From contig JACTVC010000005.1 of assembly GCA_018417955.1 (NCBI GenBank), forward strand, positions 1,488,001-1,552,000: 64,000 nucleotides of DNA, given 5' to 3'. A program made the translations under genes and the position numbers. Below the pieces are notes generated by a model that saw nothing but the letters and a program-made list of their open reading frames with translations, did not search any database and was not told where the DNA came from. Source of the DNA: Laccaria trichodermophora. Its lineage: Eukaryota > Basidiomycota > Agaricomycetes > Agaricales > Hydnangiaceae. Shown here piece after piece: positions 25,471 through 37,399 of the stretch. Position 1 is the stretch's first letter. Each line of letters opens with the position of its first letter.

Positions 25471-26595
25471 GTGAGCCTCACCGTACTATTTAACCTAACA
25501 TTTCAACTCTCAGCCCAAAACACATTTGATGTACACAGATCCCTCATCAAAGCTCACATCTTCCGAGTCCAACAAGGTCTACACTCCCCATGGATTCCCA
25601 TACATCACTGGTACGATAACGTCGATGTTGCCTACGAATCGGATTGGCGACGACTCGGACGAAGCATGGGTCGTTTTCGGCGAACAACCCCAATTCTGAG
25701 CCTGACCTGAATACCCCGCTGAATCTTAATCATGCGCTGCGGGGTGGAGGCTTAAATGTGGGGACAAGCAGTCTTTCTTCTACGAGGGCGAGGCTCAAGC
25801 GGGGTTGGCACTGAACCTCACTTCCGCAAGAACACCGTCGTGCACTGTACGGTGACGGTGTAGCCCAGCAAACCATCTTTGGAAGATACGTAAAGTGGAA
25901 GTTGCAAGCGACCGGAGCGGGAGAGGATGTGTAGCTCAACCTCTTTGCGGGTTTAGAGGGTCTGGTGTCAGTCAACACTGTTAATGTACGAAGAGCGGGC
26001 TGGATGGTATGGGATTGCTTCCTCCTGCCTGAAGCCGAGAATCTAACGCTGTGGCAGAACAGTTTCAAATATCAGGACCTTAAACTTGGAAAGAAATAGG
26101 AAGACATACCTGACCCACACTATGCATAGCGGGCGACCCACTGCTTTTAGTATTTTGAAACGAAATGCTCTCCACCCCACTTCTTCGGCGTCCGAGTCCC
26201 TTCCCCATCAGCATCAGACGCACCACTCGATCTCCAGAGAAGTTACGTTCTTTTCCTCTTCCTCTGCCACAACCACAGCTGCGACCTTCCCTCCTATCAA
26301 ATCTGCGACCGCCTCTTCCCCGCCCAGACCCACGATCCAAAAGAACAAGCGATTGTCGCTGGGGTACGTGTCGGGTGTTGTTTTCCCTTTCGTTCTCTGG
26401 CGCAGCAACAACTGCGACGACCTCAATTTAACGTTCATCAACGTCACTTCTATCATGTCATTCTGTGAAGCTGCACGCGTCTTCGTTGGGAATACCTTGC
26501 CTCGACAGATATTCCTCAAATTTTTGTCGAGGTTGCCTGCGATGTATTTTTCGCATGATGCGAGGATGCAGAGGTTACTAGGCTCTAGGGGATGA
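25471..26595 (+). pseudogene. Copy 1 of a tandem unknown gene, frame broken
   Basis: This segment is a diverged copy of 27130-28130. Shared landmarks in order are a GGTGAG-type donor after the CGACTC region, TCCAACAAG, CCCATACATCACTGGTACGA (versus CCCATATACACCACTGGCAC), and the coding block INVTSIMSFCEAARVFVGNT (versus INVTSIKSFCEAARLFLSDT) followed by PAMYFSHDARM (versus PAMYSS and ARM). In this copy the first part is out of frame with the 26086-26595 block, which itself reads 169 codons. I do not recognise the family. Confidence 0.5.
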
Positions 26596-26968
26596 TTGAT
26601 TCAAAGAAAGTTGGGGGCCAAGGTGTGGTTGACGATGAGCCTGCCAGTGAAGGGGGTCGCCTCTTCGATTTCGTGGCTCTGGGGAACGGGCATTTTTCTT
26701 GGCTGGCATAGGGGTCTATCCACTTGACCAAGGCAGAGTGGGTTGCACAGTGCGGCGAATGGGGTGGGGTGTCCTCAGGTGGATGTCACTATTACCCTCT
26801 GGCGCCATTTTGCGTTTTTACCACGAAGGCTCAAATTGCAGTGCAAAGTTCGGCACGTGCATATTTGAGAACGCTTAACCATGATAAAACAACTTAGTTT
26901 TGGTTTACCCCCCCTACCACTCCATTACTGAATGGATTTCGAACCCATCCTCACGACGACTTTAACGG

Positions 26969-27035
26969 CGTGTTTAGATTCAAAGGTGAAGGCAGTCGGG
27001 ACGGAGTGTTTAGATTCAGAGGTGAAGGCAGTCGG
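26969..27035. repeat. 36-bp tandem duplication
   Basis: GTGTTTAGATTCAAAGGTGA continuing to GCAGTCGGGACGGA is immediately repeated with one A-to-G change (GTGTTTAGATTCAGAGGTGA). The period is 36 bp, so a coding frame across it would gain 12 residues. Confidence 0.8.
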
Positions 27036-27281
27036 GCAGATGGCTCGAGGTGAGAATTCTCGCTCATCTCGTAAAGTCTTCGCGATCATCCTCATACTCT
27101 CTGAAGGTCCACACAAGTTCAACTTGGAACAGGGTCTGAACGACTCTCCAACGTCAGCTGCCAGTCCAGGTGAGCATCGTACCTTGTTTCCCCGTTCCAA
27201 AATCTCTCTCCCTACAAAGTCTGTCCAGAATTCTCTTCAAAGGTCAGACCCTCCGACTCCAACAAGTTTTCCGCTCCCCCC

Positions 27282-28500
27282 GTGTCTCCCATATACACCA
27301 CTGGCACGATAACGTCGACGGGGCCTACAAATTTTGGTATTACGACGATATGTGCGAAACACGGGTCGTTTTTGGCAAATAATTTCAATTCTCAGTCTAG
27401 CTTGAATACCCCACTGAATCTTAATCATGCGGTGCGGGATGAAAGCTTGAATGCGGGGACGAAGAGTATGTCTGTTATTGATGGAGGGATGCCCAAGGGA
27501 GTTTCCTCTGATACGACCAGTGGCAGTGGGTCGTTGACTACTACGCAGAGCGTCGGTCAAGGTATGTCCTCCATTCTCTCCTCAAGGTCCTAGATTTTGA
27601 AACTGTTCTGCCACAGCGTTCTCTCGGCTTCAAGCAAGAGCGAGTGACCCCATATCATCTACTCCCGCTCCTCCTACATCAGACCGCCACAGTTTAAACA
27701 TGCAAGTAGGGCCAAATCCAAACATTAACTTGCCTTTCAAAGCCCCCTCTCCCTCCCACTCCCCTTTCCGGTCGCGCACGGCTTCCCTTTTACCAGGAGA
27801 GTGGCGTTACCCTTCCTCTTTCTCGCCTCTAGATGTCGACCCCGAGACTGGCGCTGGCCCAGGCTTAGATGCAATTTCAGGCCCAGGGACCTCCCCCTCC
27901 CCCTCCTTCAACTCATCGTCAAACGGCTCCTACAAACCCAATTTGAAGTTGATCAACGTCACCTCTATCAAGTCATTTTGTGAAGCTGCACGTCTGTTCC
28001 TGAGCGATACCCTTCCCAGACTGGTATACCACAATTTTTTGCTGCTGAGGTTCCCTGCGATGTATTCTTCGAGGGCTGCGATGTATTCTTTGAGGACTGC
28101 GAGGATGGCTGAGTTGGACTTGGATTCTCTGGATGGGGGTGGAGGTGGGGCTGGAGTTAACTCTGCCAGTGGGACACCTTTTCACGGTGGTTCTGGAAGA
28201 TGGGTGTCTGGGTTTGGTGGACCTACCCCCTTCATTCCCTACCCCCTTCATTCCCTACCCCCTGTCTTCATTCCCTCATTCCCTACCTCCCCTCTCCCTC
28301 ACTGCCCCTCCCTTCAGTTCTTCCCCCCCTCTAGTTCTTCATTCCCCCCACTCCCCAGCACCTCTACCCCTCCACTCCTTCCCCCTCACTCCCTCCACTC
28401 CCTCCACTTTTCCCCTCTCCCTCCACTCCTCCCCCTCCCTCTATCTAGATTCAATGTAGATAAATTCCATCATGTATTTTTAATAAATGAGTTTAAATGA
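27282..28500 (+). CDS. Copy 2 of a tandem unknown gene, two exons, frame still open
   Basis: An open frame to 27561 joins through a 55-bp intron (27562-27616, GTATGT...CCACAG) to an exon running to a stop at 28500. The product contains STGPTNFGITTICAKHGSFL, SVGQAFSRLQARASDPISST, a Pro/Ser-rich middle and the block INVTSIKSFCEAARLFLSDT shared with the copy at 25.5-26.6 kb. From about 28230 the frame passes through a C/T-rich low-complexity tract, so the true end is probably near there. The 5' end is not defined. I do not recognise the family. The repeat island begins immediately after this gene. Confidence 0.4.
28231..28445. repeat. CCCCTCC/CCTTCATT low-complexity tract
   Basis: A run of CATTCCCTACCCCCT and CCCTCCACTCC words about 210 bp long, nearly free of G on the plus strand. 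Similar pyrimidine tracts occur at 42370-42955. Confidence 0.8.
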
Positions 28501-28639
28501 ATCTTCCCTCTTTAAGTATAAATGTCCTAAAGAATCCTAAGATTAAGTTGTCAGCAGAAGGCCTGAGTTAGATTCAGTCACATAATATCTCCTTACTTTG
28601 TCCAAGGTCTGATCAGAACTAATACTGAAAACTGATCAG

Positions 28640-28876
28640 CTTAAAAAGTACTGAGAGAAGTATGCAGAAGTGTGTATTGGTGTAAATGTATGTTGTATCT
28701 GTGATTTTACTTCTATTCCAGTCCCATTCCTGCGGATTCCTGTGGATTCCTGTGGATTCCTGTGGATTCCTGTGGATTCTGGTGGATTCCAGCAGATTCC
28801 GGTCCCATTCCTCTGGAATCCACCGGAATCCGCAGGAATGACCGGAATCCTGCAGGAATGGGAGGGGCACTGTAAA
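28640..28876 (-). repeat. GGAAT-type dispersed element, copy 1
   Basis: Dense GGAATCCACAGGAAT-type units on the minus strand, including five consecutive GATTCCTGTG-type steps. The right border has the family signature AGTACTTTACAGTGCCCC (minus strand). It lies just 5' of the decayed hAT transposase gene. Confidence 0.7.
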
Positions 28877-28949
28877 GTACTGGAATCCTCACGGAGTTGA
28901 ACAGCCCCAGATATTGATTTTTTCTTTGAACGTGGATCTAAGGTGCCTC

Positions 28950-31565
28950 CAATAAGCAGAACTCTATGTAAGCTATGCAAGTACATGGTCCTCCATAATT
29001 TTAGACATTGTACTGACAAGGATTGTTATTTAGGATGAATGGGATAGACTTGTGCCCAGGTGCAGGCAGCTTCTCAGCGAACACTGCAAATAGTCCATTG
29101 CGCAACCACCTGCTAAGCCGCCACAAGGATCCCTATCTCCAGAAGTGTTGTGAAATGAAATGGAAAGTCCCCGCACTCATGAGCGAATTTGGAACAGCCT
29201 CCGCACCCCCTGGACATGGAGCACAACGTCCACCATTTTTGCAGGAGGCATTGATACAGCATCTTTTGAATTTCATCATTGCAGACGATCAGGTTGGTAA
29301 AGGACTTTTAATGTTTGGTATTAGTCTAACCTTCTTCGTAGTCTATAAATGTTGTTGAATGCCCAGAATTTCGACAGCTCCTCTTGCTTTTACATGAGGA
29401 CCTCGAGGATAAAGACATTCCCCGCCGAACGAAGATGTGCGAATCCATTATCAAGGCGTGGCATGTGTATTTCAAGGTTCTGAAACAGGAATTAGCGGTA
29501 TGTTGTTTCGAGTGACCACTTTGTTTCCTTGTATTCACTGATCACTCTAGGATGCGCCAGGACGAATTTCCTACACGGCGGATATTTGGTCAACAAAAGC
29601 ACGGTACCCATACTTGGCCATTACCGCACATTGGATCCATAGAGACAAGTCAACCAAGGGTCTCCAGCTGCACTCTTCACTCATCGCATTTCACTGTCTT
29701 CAAGGAAGCCACAACGGAAACAGGCTAGCAAGGATTGTCCTCCATCTCTTGGATCAAGTTGGGATCACAGTCAAGGCACGTCTAAGTTTCATATCCTTTC
29801 CCTTTTCTACTTTATGCTTATGTGCACAGGGAGGCCATTGGACTCTCGATAACTGCTTGCTCAATGACGCATTCTTCAGAGAACTGGAGATACTTCTACA
29901 CCCTCGCGACGTTGAGTTTAATCACAAGGAGAACCATATAAGATGCTTCCCCCATGTTACCAACATATGTTCGAATCACGTCATTGATGCATTTACTGAT
30001 ATCAGCCTGGTAGATGATACAGGGGGATTTGTCGCATCCGCATCAGGCCCTCCAAGTGATCCCGATAATCAGACTTATGAAGAAGCGGTTGCTCGTGACC
30101 CAATTGTGTTGTGCCAGAGTACCGTGCAAGCAGTACGCGCCTCAGGTCAACGACGTGACCACCTGGCAGAAGTAATAGATGATGGAAACAAGAAAGGGTG
30201 GTTCAAGTCAACCGGGGATCCGACAGTAACTATACAGGTTAAGCAAGCACAACTTATATGTGACATGAAGGTTCGGTGGGATTCTCTTTATTTCATGATC
30301 AATCGGTTTCGTAATCTATGCCCAGTATGTTTGAAATTCATCACTCTATCAGTGTATACTTATAAAAATAGGCCATCGAGTATTTTCTTTCTTTGCCCAT
30401 CAACAAAGAGCTTGCAAAACTTAGACTTACTGATATGGAGTGGACTGTACTCCAGGATTTTGAGATCGTACTCGGTGTATGTCTCTAATATTGATACCCA
30501 TTCAAAGCTAAGTCTTTTTCTTAGGTACCCCATCAAGTGCAAAAAATCATGTTGAAAGAGCGCACTCCCGTTTTATCAGGTGCAATTCCCGCCTTCAAAA
30601 TGTTCATGACGGCATGGGAGCAACTTGGGAGAGACCACCCCTGCTTGTCTTGATGGACGGGTATTGGTATCGACTGGGCGACAACCTACTACAAGAAAAT
30701 GGATGATTCGCCTGCCTATGTTATTGCGATGTGTGAGTTAAGGTTCAAATTCATCAATCATCTAAAAACTTGACATCATCAGTTCTAAATCCCTCAATAC
30801 GATTGTCATGGATTCAACGACACTGGGAGCCTAATTATGTTGCCAGGGCCACCGTAATTATAAAAAATACTGTAAGTGTTGCAGTTTGTTATGGTGACAG
30901 TAACCTAATATACTTGTTGCAGATGCGAAAATACCATGACCGTCTTCATGGACAAGAACAACCTACACCTGGTAAAGCAGCCTCACAGCAACAGAGGTGA
31001 AGCTGGCATGATTTAGCTGGACAGTACGGACTTGAAGATATGATGGATGTTACAGGTGCTTCTTCACAGCAGGTCCAAGGCGTTGAAGAACAATTTGAGT
31101 CATACGAAAATGGGCTGCTCTCACCGCATGGCACAGATATTATAGGGTTTTGGGCAGTAAGTATAGTCTCTCGCTATTTTTTAATTTGCCCCACTGATTT
31201 GTTTGTAGATAAGTGATAAAACTCATCCAATATTGTACGCAATGGCATTAGATTATTTGCCCATTCAAGCATCCTCGGTTCCTTCCGAGCGCATTTTTTC
31301 ATCCAGTGCCAAAACTGATACAAAGCGGCGAAATCGAATCCACCCTGTTCTAATGGAAGCACTTCAAATGTTAAAGTTTTCGCTCAAGCAGCAACGGCTA
31401 AACTTTACAGAGGGATGGGCTGTCACAGAAGACGAGCTTGAGTATTATGCAGATGACAATGAAGATTCAGTGGATTTGTTAGGGAAGCTAACTTCGGAAA
31501 TTAGGGAGGATGGTATAGATATTGATGAGGTAATTCATGTTGTTGGACAGGATGACGAGGATTGA
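28950..31565 (+). pseudogene. Decayed hAT transposase gene (BED finger, DDE core, hATC)
   Basis: Plus-strand exons can be joined to a hAT transposase. At the N-terminus is a BED-finger pattern (LCKLC, then LRNHLLSRH). Next come PGRISYTADIWSTKARYPYL with AITAHWIHRD, the segment GGHWTLDNCLLND (RNase H-like core), and ATTYYKKMDDSPAYVIAM with LSWIQRHWEPNYVA. At the end is the hATC dimerisation region: YLPIQASSVPSERIFSSSAK, then TDTKRRNRIHPVLMEALQ. Short GT-AG introns restore the frame at several places. Two in-frame TGA codons, near 30651 and 31000, fall where arginine (CGA) would fit, so the gene is dead. A terminal inverted repeat with a target duplication could not be located. Confidence 0.85.
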
Positions 31566-31689
31566 TAGCTTGTTCAATATATTTTACTTATTACAAAATG
31601 CATTTGTCTCAAATTTTATTACAAATTTACCCTCATTCTACTTAACGTGCAAGTGATCAATTGCAGCAACCATTTACCGGCTATAACCG

Positions 31690-32326
31690 GTTCAAAGCCA
31701 CCGACTAAGCCGAGCCGAACTGGACTCATCAGCTTTCGAGTGATCCACAAACCGGAACTGGCAAAAGCCGCCGGTTCAGTGAGCTGGCTTGCGGCTAGCC
31801 GAGCCACAGCAACACTAATTGAGAGGGGTTGGTCAGAATTGAATTGTGTGGCCAACAGTTCAAAGGAAATGGGCCCAGGTTCACACCACAACACTCTTGA
31901 TGATCACATAGGCCATTACAATTTTAGGAAGCATGTTGGACTTGGTGAGTCACCTCTTTAACTGTTGCTCCATTGAAGCAAACCAGTTTTAGGACAGTCT
32001 CTCCATTCACAGCTTGTCCTCGCAATGGCAGAGAAAAAGCAGCAGAAGCAAATTTTTGACAACTTTGTGGCATTGCTCATGCCTGAGGTTGAGAAACTGT
32101 GGACGACCAGGATTCTGGAGTGGGAAAAGGATCTGAAGAAAATGCCTGGTCGTTTGTTGATTGCCATAACATCCACCTAATTTTTTTTATAGATGCTTCT
32201 CAGGACAAAGTAAAGAAGCAGCTTCTTCAGGAGGAACTGGCTGCAGTGAAAGCAGGCATTTTTCAGCTACATGTCACAGGTCCAACAGCATTCATTTCAC
32301 TTGCATTGCTGGTGGAAGAAAATCAG
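31690..32326 (+). pseudogene. KDZ (Kyakuja-Dileera-Zisupton) transposase 3' fragment
   Basis: The segment reads ERGWSELNCVANSSKEMGPG, then SHHNTLDDHIGHYNFRKHVG, then a short intron (GTGAGT...TTTTAG). It continues with KKQQKQIFDNFVALLMPEVE, LWTTRILEWEKDLK, and finally DASQDKVKKQLLQEELAAVK and TAFISLALLVEENQ. The signature of a Trp-Ser-x-x-Asn, STKEMGPGS-like, TLDD and NWRK-like series is characteristic of the C-terminal third of KDZ transposases of mushrooms. The catalytic N-terminal part is absent, because the hAT gene abuts it at 31.6 kb. It is a fragment rather than an active element. Confidence 0.7.
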
Positions 32327-32365
32327 TAAGTATTGTCTAACTTGTTTGTGGTGATCATAACTGAC

Positions 32366-32765
32366 AGGTACAGTGACTTGGCAAAAGTTTTGCACCATGT
32401 GATATTGCAAAACTTAGTACCCATATCTTTGAATAGACACATTTTCTGGGACGCATTCTGATGGGATGGAGGCAGGAATATGTTAGCTATTGAGATGTCA
32501 AACCATTTTTACTATGGTCAAAAGATGGGTCCAGGCATCATGGTATTGTCAGAAATCAATGGTGCATGACTTATGCAATTACAGATGGCATAACAAATCC
32601 ACTACGATTCTACATCAACTACATATCCTAAATTCCTAAAAATATTTCCATAATCCAATATTGAGTAGCACCTCCCTTTGCAGCCTTCAGTGCTGCCACT
32701 CATTCTGGAATGCTATAGTATAACTTTATGATATATTCCTTGTCCAACTTCTGAGGTCTTTACCT
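32366..32765 (-). mobile_element. Tc1/mariner element remnant
   Basis: The left border reads TACAGTGACTTGGCAAAAGT, similar to the ends of the ~0.8 kb elements at 33.1 and 45.0 kb and flanked by the expected TA. On the minus strand at about 32660-32755 the frame gives LDKEYIIKLYYSIPE, a stop, then VAALKAAKGGATQY. This matches the C-terminus of Tc1-type transposases (ESMPRRxxAVxxAKGGxTxY). The in-frame TGA again replaces a position where arginine is expected. No DDE core was found. Confidence 0.5.
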
Positions 32766-32939
32766 TCCCTGGGTTATTCCATATGGAATGATCCAGGAAT
32801 GGTCATGGAATAATTAATTCCATATGGACTCCAACACCACTCCATATGGAATGTAAGCATATCCACATTTATTCCATGGAGCAGTCCATATGGATTCCAT
32901 GGAAGGAATTAATGACCATTATACCATTAGAATACATAT

Positions 32940-33066
32940 AGGTATAGTATTTATAGTGTCCTTACTATATTTAAATAAAAAATAAAATTTGCATCTGAGA
33001 GAATTGAACCCACAATGTCATGGATGGAAGCAGCACTGTAACCACATGAGCCACACAGGCTTTGTT
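32940..33066 (-). repeat. tRNA-like SINE candidate
   Basis: Read on the minus strand, GCCTGTGTGGCTCATGTGG resembles an A box (TGGCTCATGTGG) and GGTTCAATTC, about 35 bp downstream (33010-33001), resembles a B box. The two are spaced as in a tRNA or tRNA-derived SINE. An AT-rich tail follows. The acceptor stem does not pair, so it is not a functional tRNA gene. A single copy was seen in the window. Confidence 0.4.
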
Positions 33067-33089
33067 ATATGATAAACTAAAAGTATCTA

Positions 33090-33902
33090 CAGTGACCCAT
33101 TATAAGTTTTGCACCATTTAAAAAATACTACATCTTCCTCAATCTCTGGGGACTAGTTACCATATAAATATGATAATATACAAATATTCTATATACATCT
33201 TTGACATGAATATGAGGTCTGGATCTCATCCTCTGCTTCATGTAGAAAAAATTGAAAAAAATGAGGCTTTGAGAGTTTTATCAATACTTCATATGAGGGT
33301 CTAGAAAAATGTGAAGAATTAAGTACTTGCTGACTCAAGTATACAGAACTTTTAATGATATCAATTGGATTAGCAGTTGTTGAGATATAGATGTAAGGAA
33401 GGGGCTTGTTTTGGGTAGATCAAAAATGAGGTTTTGACAGTTTTACAAATACTTCATGTGAGAGTTAAAAAATATATATAGTACTAGCCTAAACAAGTAT
33501 ACAGAATCTTGAATCATTTCAATTGGAGGAGCAGTTGTTGAGATATAGGTGTAAGAATGGGCCTTGTTTCATCATCTACCCCAAAACAAGCCCTTTTATT
33601 ACACCTATATCTCAACAACTGCTAATCCAATTGATATCATTCAAAGTTCTGTATACTTGAGTCAGCAAGTACTTAATTGTTCATATTTTTCTAGACCCTC
33701 ATAGAAGTATTGGTAAAACTCTCAAAACCTCATTTTTCACTTTTTCCTACATAAAGCAGAGGATGAGATCCAGACCTCATATTCATGTCAAAGATGTATA
33801 TAAAATATTTGTATATTATCATATTTATATGGTAACCAGTCCCCAGAAGTTGAGGAAGATATAGTATTTTTTAAGTGGTGCAAAACTTATAGTGAGTCAC
33901 TG
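33090..33902. mobile_element. 813-bp TA-flanked foldback element, copy A
   Basis: The element begins CAGTGACCCATTATAAGTTT and ends with the inverse (AAACTTATAGTGAGTCACTG), flanked on both sides by TA (33088-33089 and 33903-33904). The arms are very long: most of the left half is repeated inverted in the right half, so the whole can fold into one hairpin. It carries no transposase. TA target duplication and CAGTGAC ends point to a Tc1/mariner-type non-autonomous element. A second copy lies at 44972-45776 in the opposite orientation. Confidence 0.85.
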
Positions 33903-34164
33903 TATATAGCATCATTTGTCATGTGGCATCTCAAACATGACAGCTGTTGCTGAAACATTGCCACATCGTTTCTTTCTTCTACCACCACCATCACCATCCA
34001 CCCTCCCAGTGTCTCAAGCCACGACTGCCCATGCCATCAATGACAACACCATCAACAATGACGATGCTGATGATGCCCAATGACACACAACATCATCAAC
34101 AACCACCCTGCCATGTCACATGGATGGGAACACGGATGGGAGGCGACCAGTACTTTATAGCGCC

Positions 34165-34275
34165 CCACCCATTTCTGCAGGAATCCACAGGAGTCCACTG
34201 GAATCCACAGGAGTCCACAGGAATGGGACCGGAATCTGCAGGAATCCACAGGGATGGAACTGGAATCTGGTGAAT
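34165..34275 (+). repeat. GGAAT-type dispersed element, copy 2
   Basis: Starts after AGTACTTTATAGCGCCCC (34150-34168) and consists of GGAATCCACAGGAGTCCACT-like units ending in CTGGAATCTGGTGAATTTAC. The border signature matches the other copies. Confidence 0.7.
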
Positions 34276-34365
34276 TTACACTAATATACACTTCTGCCTA
34301 CTTCTCTTACACTAATATACACTTCTGCACACTGCTATTACACTAATATACACTTCTTTATACTT
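34272..34365. repeat. Three-copy TTACACTAATATACACTTCT repeat
   Basis: TTACACTAATATACACTTCT occurs three times at about 34273, 34308 and 34338, spaced 30-35 bp. It sits between the GGAAT element and the stop codon of the next minus-strand gene. Confidence 0.75.
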
Positions 34366-34379
34366 CCCTTTGCTGTCAT

Positions 34380-36300
34380 TTAGTTATCCTCATCATCCTG
34401 GACATCTTCATCTAAACCCAAGTTATCCTCGTCACCTTCTTCTGGTTCCTTCATCTGCTGTTTGTGTAGAACATACTTTGTGTGGTAGAACAACATGGTG
34501 TGTATAAACCAGTTAAAATTGCCTGGTGTCATACATTTGAGAATTGATTGATAGCCACCAAGCCATGCATTGAGTTGTTCACAAACCTAGAATATTTTTA
34601 GTATCAAGCTCAGAAATATACATGAATAGATACCTGTGTATTGAATGCCTGCTTTACATATGGCCTTCCATTCTTATCATGTGCTATGACTACCAGATTT
34701 GGAGCAGATCCATCACTAGGTGAAGGATTACAATATATTTGAGCTAAATTAAAATCAAGAACTAGCAATAAAACCTACTAGAAGAATATGTGTCACCTTA
34801 CTGATCTCATCCTCCTCCCAAACAGCAGTCTCATCATCCTCAACCACAATATTGTAATGCCCCATGATAGGCCACTGATTCTGATCTAAAACATAGACAC
34901 GATAATTGTGTTCTGGGAAGCTTTATTACATATTCTATATCTATAAATAATAAAGTACTCACTGCGCACAGAAGAATAGGACTTTGCAACTTTTTTCAAA
35001 ATTGAGCCCAGAGTGTCAGAACAGGGGGACCTGACATTCAGAAGTCAGGTGGTGTTCTTGATGACAGTGTCTGAAGGGGGTTGTTGCACAATCATAACAT
35101 TAATTCAACCATTGGCAAGAGGTGTGATGTCTTGGGGCACATTACCAATGAGATCACCTATATTGAAAGTATTTCCAAGAGCATGCCCACACAACACACC
35201 TCCAGTAGAGCGTGAAGACCCATTAGCAGGCTCTTCCTGCTCAGGAGGTGCAAGACCAGAAAGATTGATATCTAGGCAAGTATAATAAATGGCTGAAACA
35301 ACCAATTAAACCAAAATATCACCTTTGACCACCTGATCATGGCTTGTAACATCTAGAAAAAATAATAAACACATGGAACAACAATAATAAAATAAGTAAT
35401 ACCTTCAGTAATAGGCTCATGATGATCAGAACCTGACTTGACCTGACGACGGCCTCTTGGTGGGCCAAATTGGACAACCTCCTTCTCCTTTGCAGAAAGT
35501 TTGATAGCTAAACAAGTATAATCAATGGCTGAAGTGACACAGTTCAAATTGAAATACTACCTTCGACCAAGTGATCATGGCTCATAGATTTATCAACATC
35601 TAAAAAAAATTAAAAAAATCAACAGATGAAACAACAACAACAAAACAATTATTACTTTGAGCTTCACCAACATCACCATCTTCCCCATTGCTTTTCTCAC
35701 CATCTTCCCCATTGCTTTTCTCACCATCTTCCCCATTGCTCTCCTCACCAGTTTTTTCACCAGTGGCAGTAACTGGAGGCTCATGATTGATATGTGGACA
35801 GCTACTTGAAACAGTAGGACCAGGGGGGAGGAAGGCAGTGGATGAGCGGCCAGCATGCTTGGGAGGTGCAACAGAAGTGTTGGCAGCTTCAAGAGCTTGT
35901 TTGACACTATCAATATCACATGATAAATAATTAAATAAAAGTAAAAGAAAAAAGCTCACAGTGTCAATTTAGCTGGGATGCCCTTTTCATTCTCAGCCTT
36001 GTCACTGGCTGCTCGCTGGGCACCTGTCATCCTGAATAGAATAGTCAGCACACAAGTACTGATATCAGGTAGGCCACATACCTTGCTCCTTTCCCCTTCT
36101 TACCACCAGCCTTTCCCTTCCTTGTGGTGCTCTTCCCAGCTGCTGGTTCTCCCTCACCACTCTCCTCATTGTCACTTTTAGCTGTGGCCTTGGAGCACTT
36201 GCTACTTGTTGCTTCAGAATTAGACTGGCCATGTTTCTGGCCTCATTTGGGAGGGGAAGTCACCCAAGCTTGTAGAGAACAAAGTTCTATGGCACTCATG
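34380..36300 (-). CDS. Transposon-associated (KDZ/CxC-type) gene, multi-exon
   Basis: The best part is the 3' end. An exon with SDGSAPNLVVIAHDKNGRPY, then VKQAFNTQ, joins through a 54-bp intron to VCEQLNAWLGGYQSILKCMT, PGNFNWFIHTMLFYHTKYV and an acidic tail that stops at 34380. I associate the NAWLGGxxSILKxMTPxNFNW pattern with KDZ-associated cysteine-cluster proteins of mushrooms, from memory. Upstream minus-strand exons are low-complexity and charged, with a threefold EKSNGEDG repeat near 35690-35740 and KGKAGGKKGKGAR near 36080. They probably start at an ATG near 36299 (MSAIELCSLQAWVTSPPK). Exon joins in the middle were not resolved. Confidence 0.45.
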
Positions 36301-36679
36301 ATGGTAGAGACAAAGGTTAAAAGGTAAAAAAAGTGAAATGCTGTAGCAAGAACAAAGTGGGGGGGGAAGAAAGCCATGGGAGGAACTTGCAGTCTCATCC
36401 CATACTGTTATACCAGGGCAAAGGGTATCTTATTTCCATTTTAAGAAATCTTAAATTTTTAATTTAATTAATATATATGTACTAAGGCTGTGTATGTAGT
36501 GTCGTGGACAAATGACGACAAATGCATCGTCATTCATTGTCTAATTGCCATGTCAGTGACATGGCAATGGGTTAGTGTCCCCCATTGCATGAATGATAAA
36601 TGAAAAACGAGATGGCAGGTGGGATTCCTGCCATCTCACTGTGTGTATAGTAAAGTAATTAAGAAAAAGGTGGGCCCTG

Positions 36680-37345
36680 TTGAGGGGGAATGGGCGCTGG
36701 GTATCGATTTGTGGGCGGCATGGGGTTGTTGTGTGTACTGGGGTGTTTTCATGTCTGCTGGCAGTGTGAGATGGGTGCTGGGTGTTGATTCATGGGCGGA
36801 ATGGGGTTTTCAATGGTGCTGGGGTGTTTTCATGGGTGTGGTGGGGTGTTTTCATGTCTGCTGGCAGTGTAGATGGGTGCTGGGCATCATTTCATGGGCG
36901 GCATGGGGTTGTCATGTATGCTGGGGTGTTTTCATGGGTGTAGTGGGGTGTTTTCATGTCTGCTGGCAGTGTAGAAGGGTGCTGGGCATATTTCACAGGT
37001 GGCATGAGGTTGCTGTGTGTGCTAGGGTGTTTTTGTGAGTGTGGTGGGCTGTTTTCATGTCTGCTGGCAGTGTAGATGGGCACTGGGCATTGATTCATGG
37101 GCAGTGTGGAGTTTTCGTGTACACTGGGCATTGTTTCGTGTGTGCTGGTGGTGCTGGGCATTGTTTCATGGGCGGCATGGGGTTTGTGATGGTGCTGGGG
37201 TGTTTTTGTGTCTGCTGGCAGTGTAGATGGGCGCTGGGCATTGATTTGTGGGCAGCATGGAGTTTTCGTGTATGCTGGGCATCATTTCATGGGTGGCATG
37301 TGGTTTTCGTGGAAGCTGGGGTGTTTCTGTGGGTGGTGGGGTGTT
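36680..37345. repeat. GT-rich minisatellite, period about 102 bp
   Basis: TGCTGGCAGTGT recurs at about 36756, 36859, 36961, 37062 and 37213, with GGGTGTTTTCATG and GCTGGGCAT words in a fixed order between. The spacings are 103, 102, 101 and 151 bp. The plus strand is G/T-rich with very little A or C. CAATGACGA/TCGTCATTCATTGTC words occur on both sides (about 36530 and 37475). Long open frames across it reflect composition, not a gene. Confidence 0.8.
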
Positions 37346-37399
37346 TTCCTGGGCAGTGGTCATTGTGTCTGTTGTTAGTTGAATGCAAATGATTTTCAT

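Noticed and set aside
32765..32900. Clustered TCCATATGGA palindromes
   Set aside because: They look like degenerate short repeats in AT-rich sequence; no element borders could be defined.
36619..37392. Long Trp/Cys/Val-rich frames on the plus strand
   Set aside because: They are translations of the GT-rich minisatellite; the repeated peptide simply follows the ~102-bp period.
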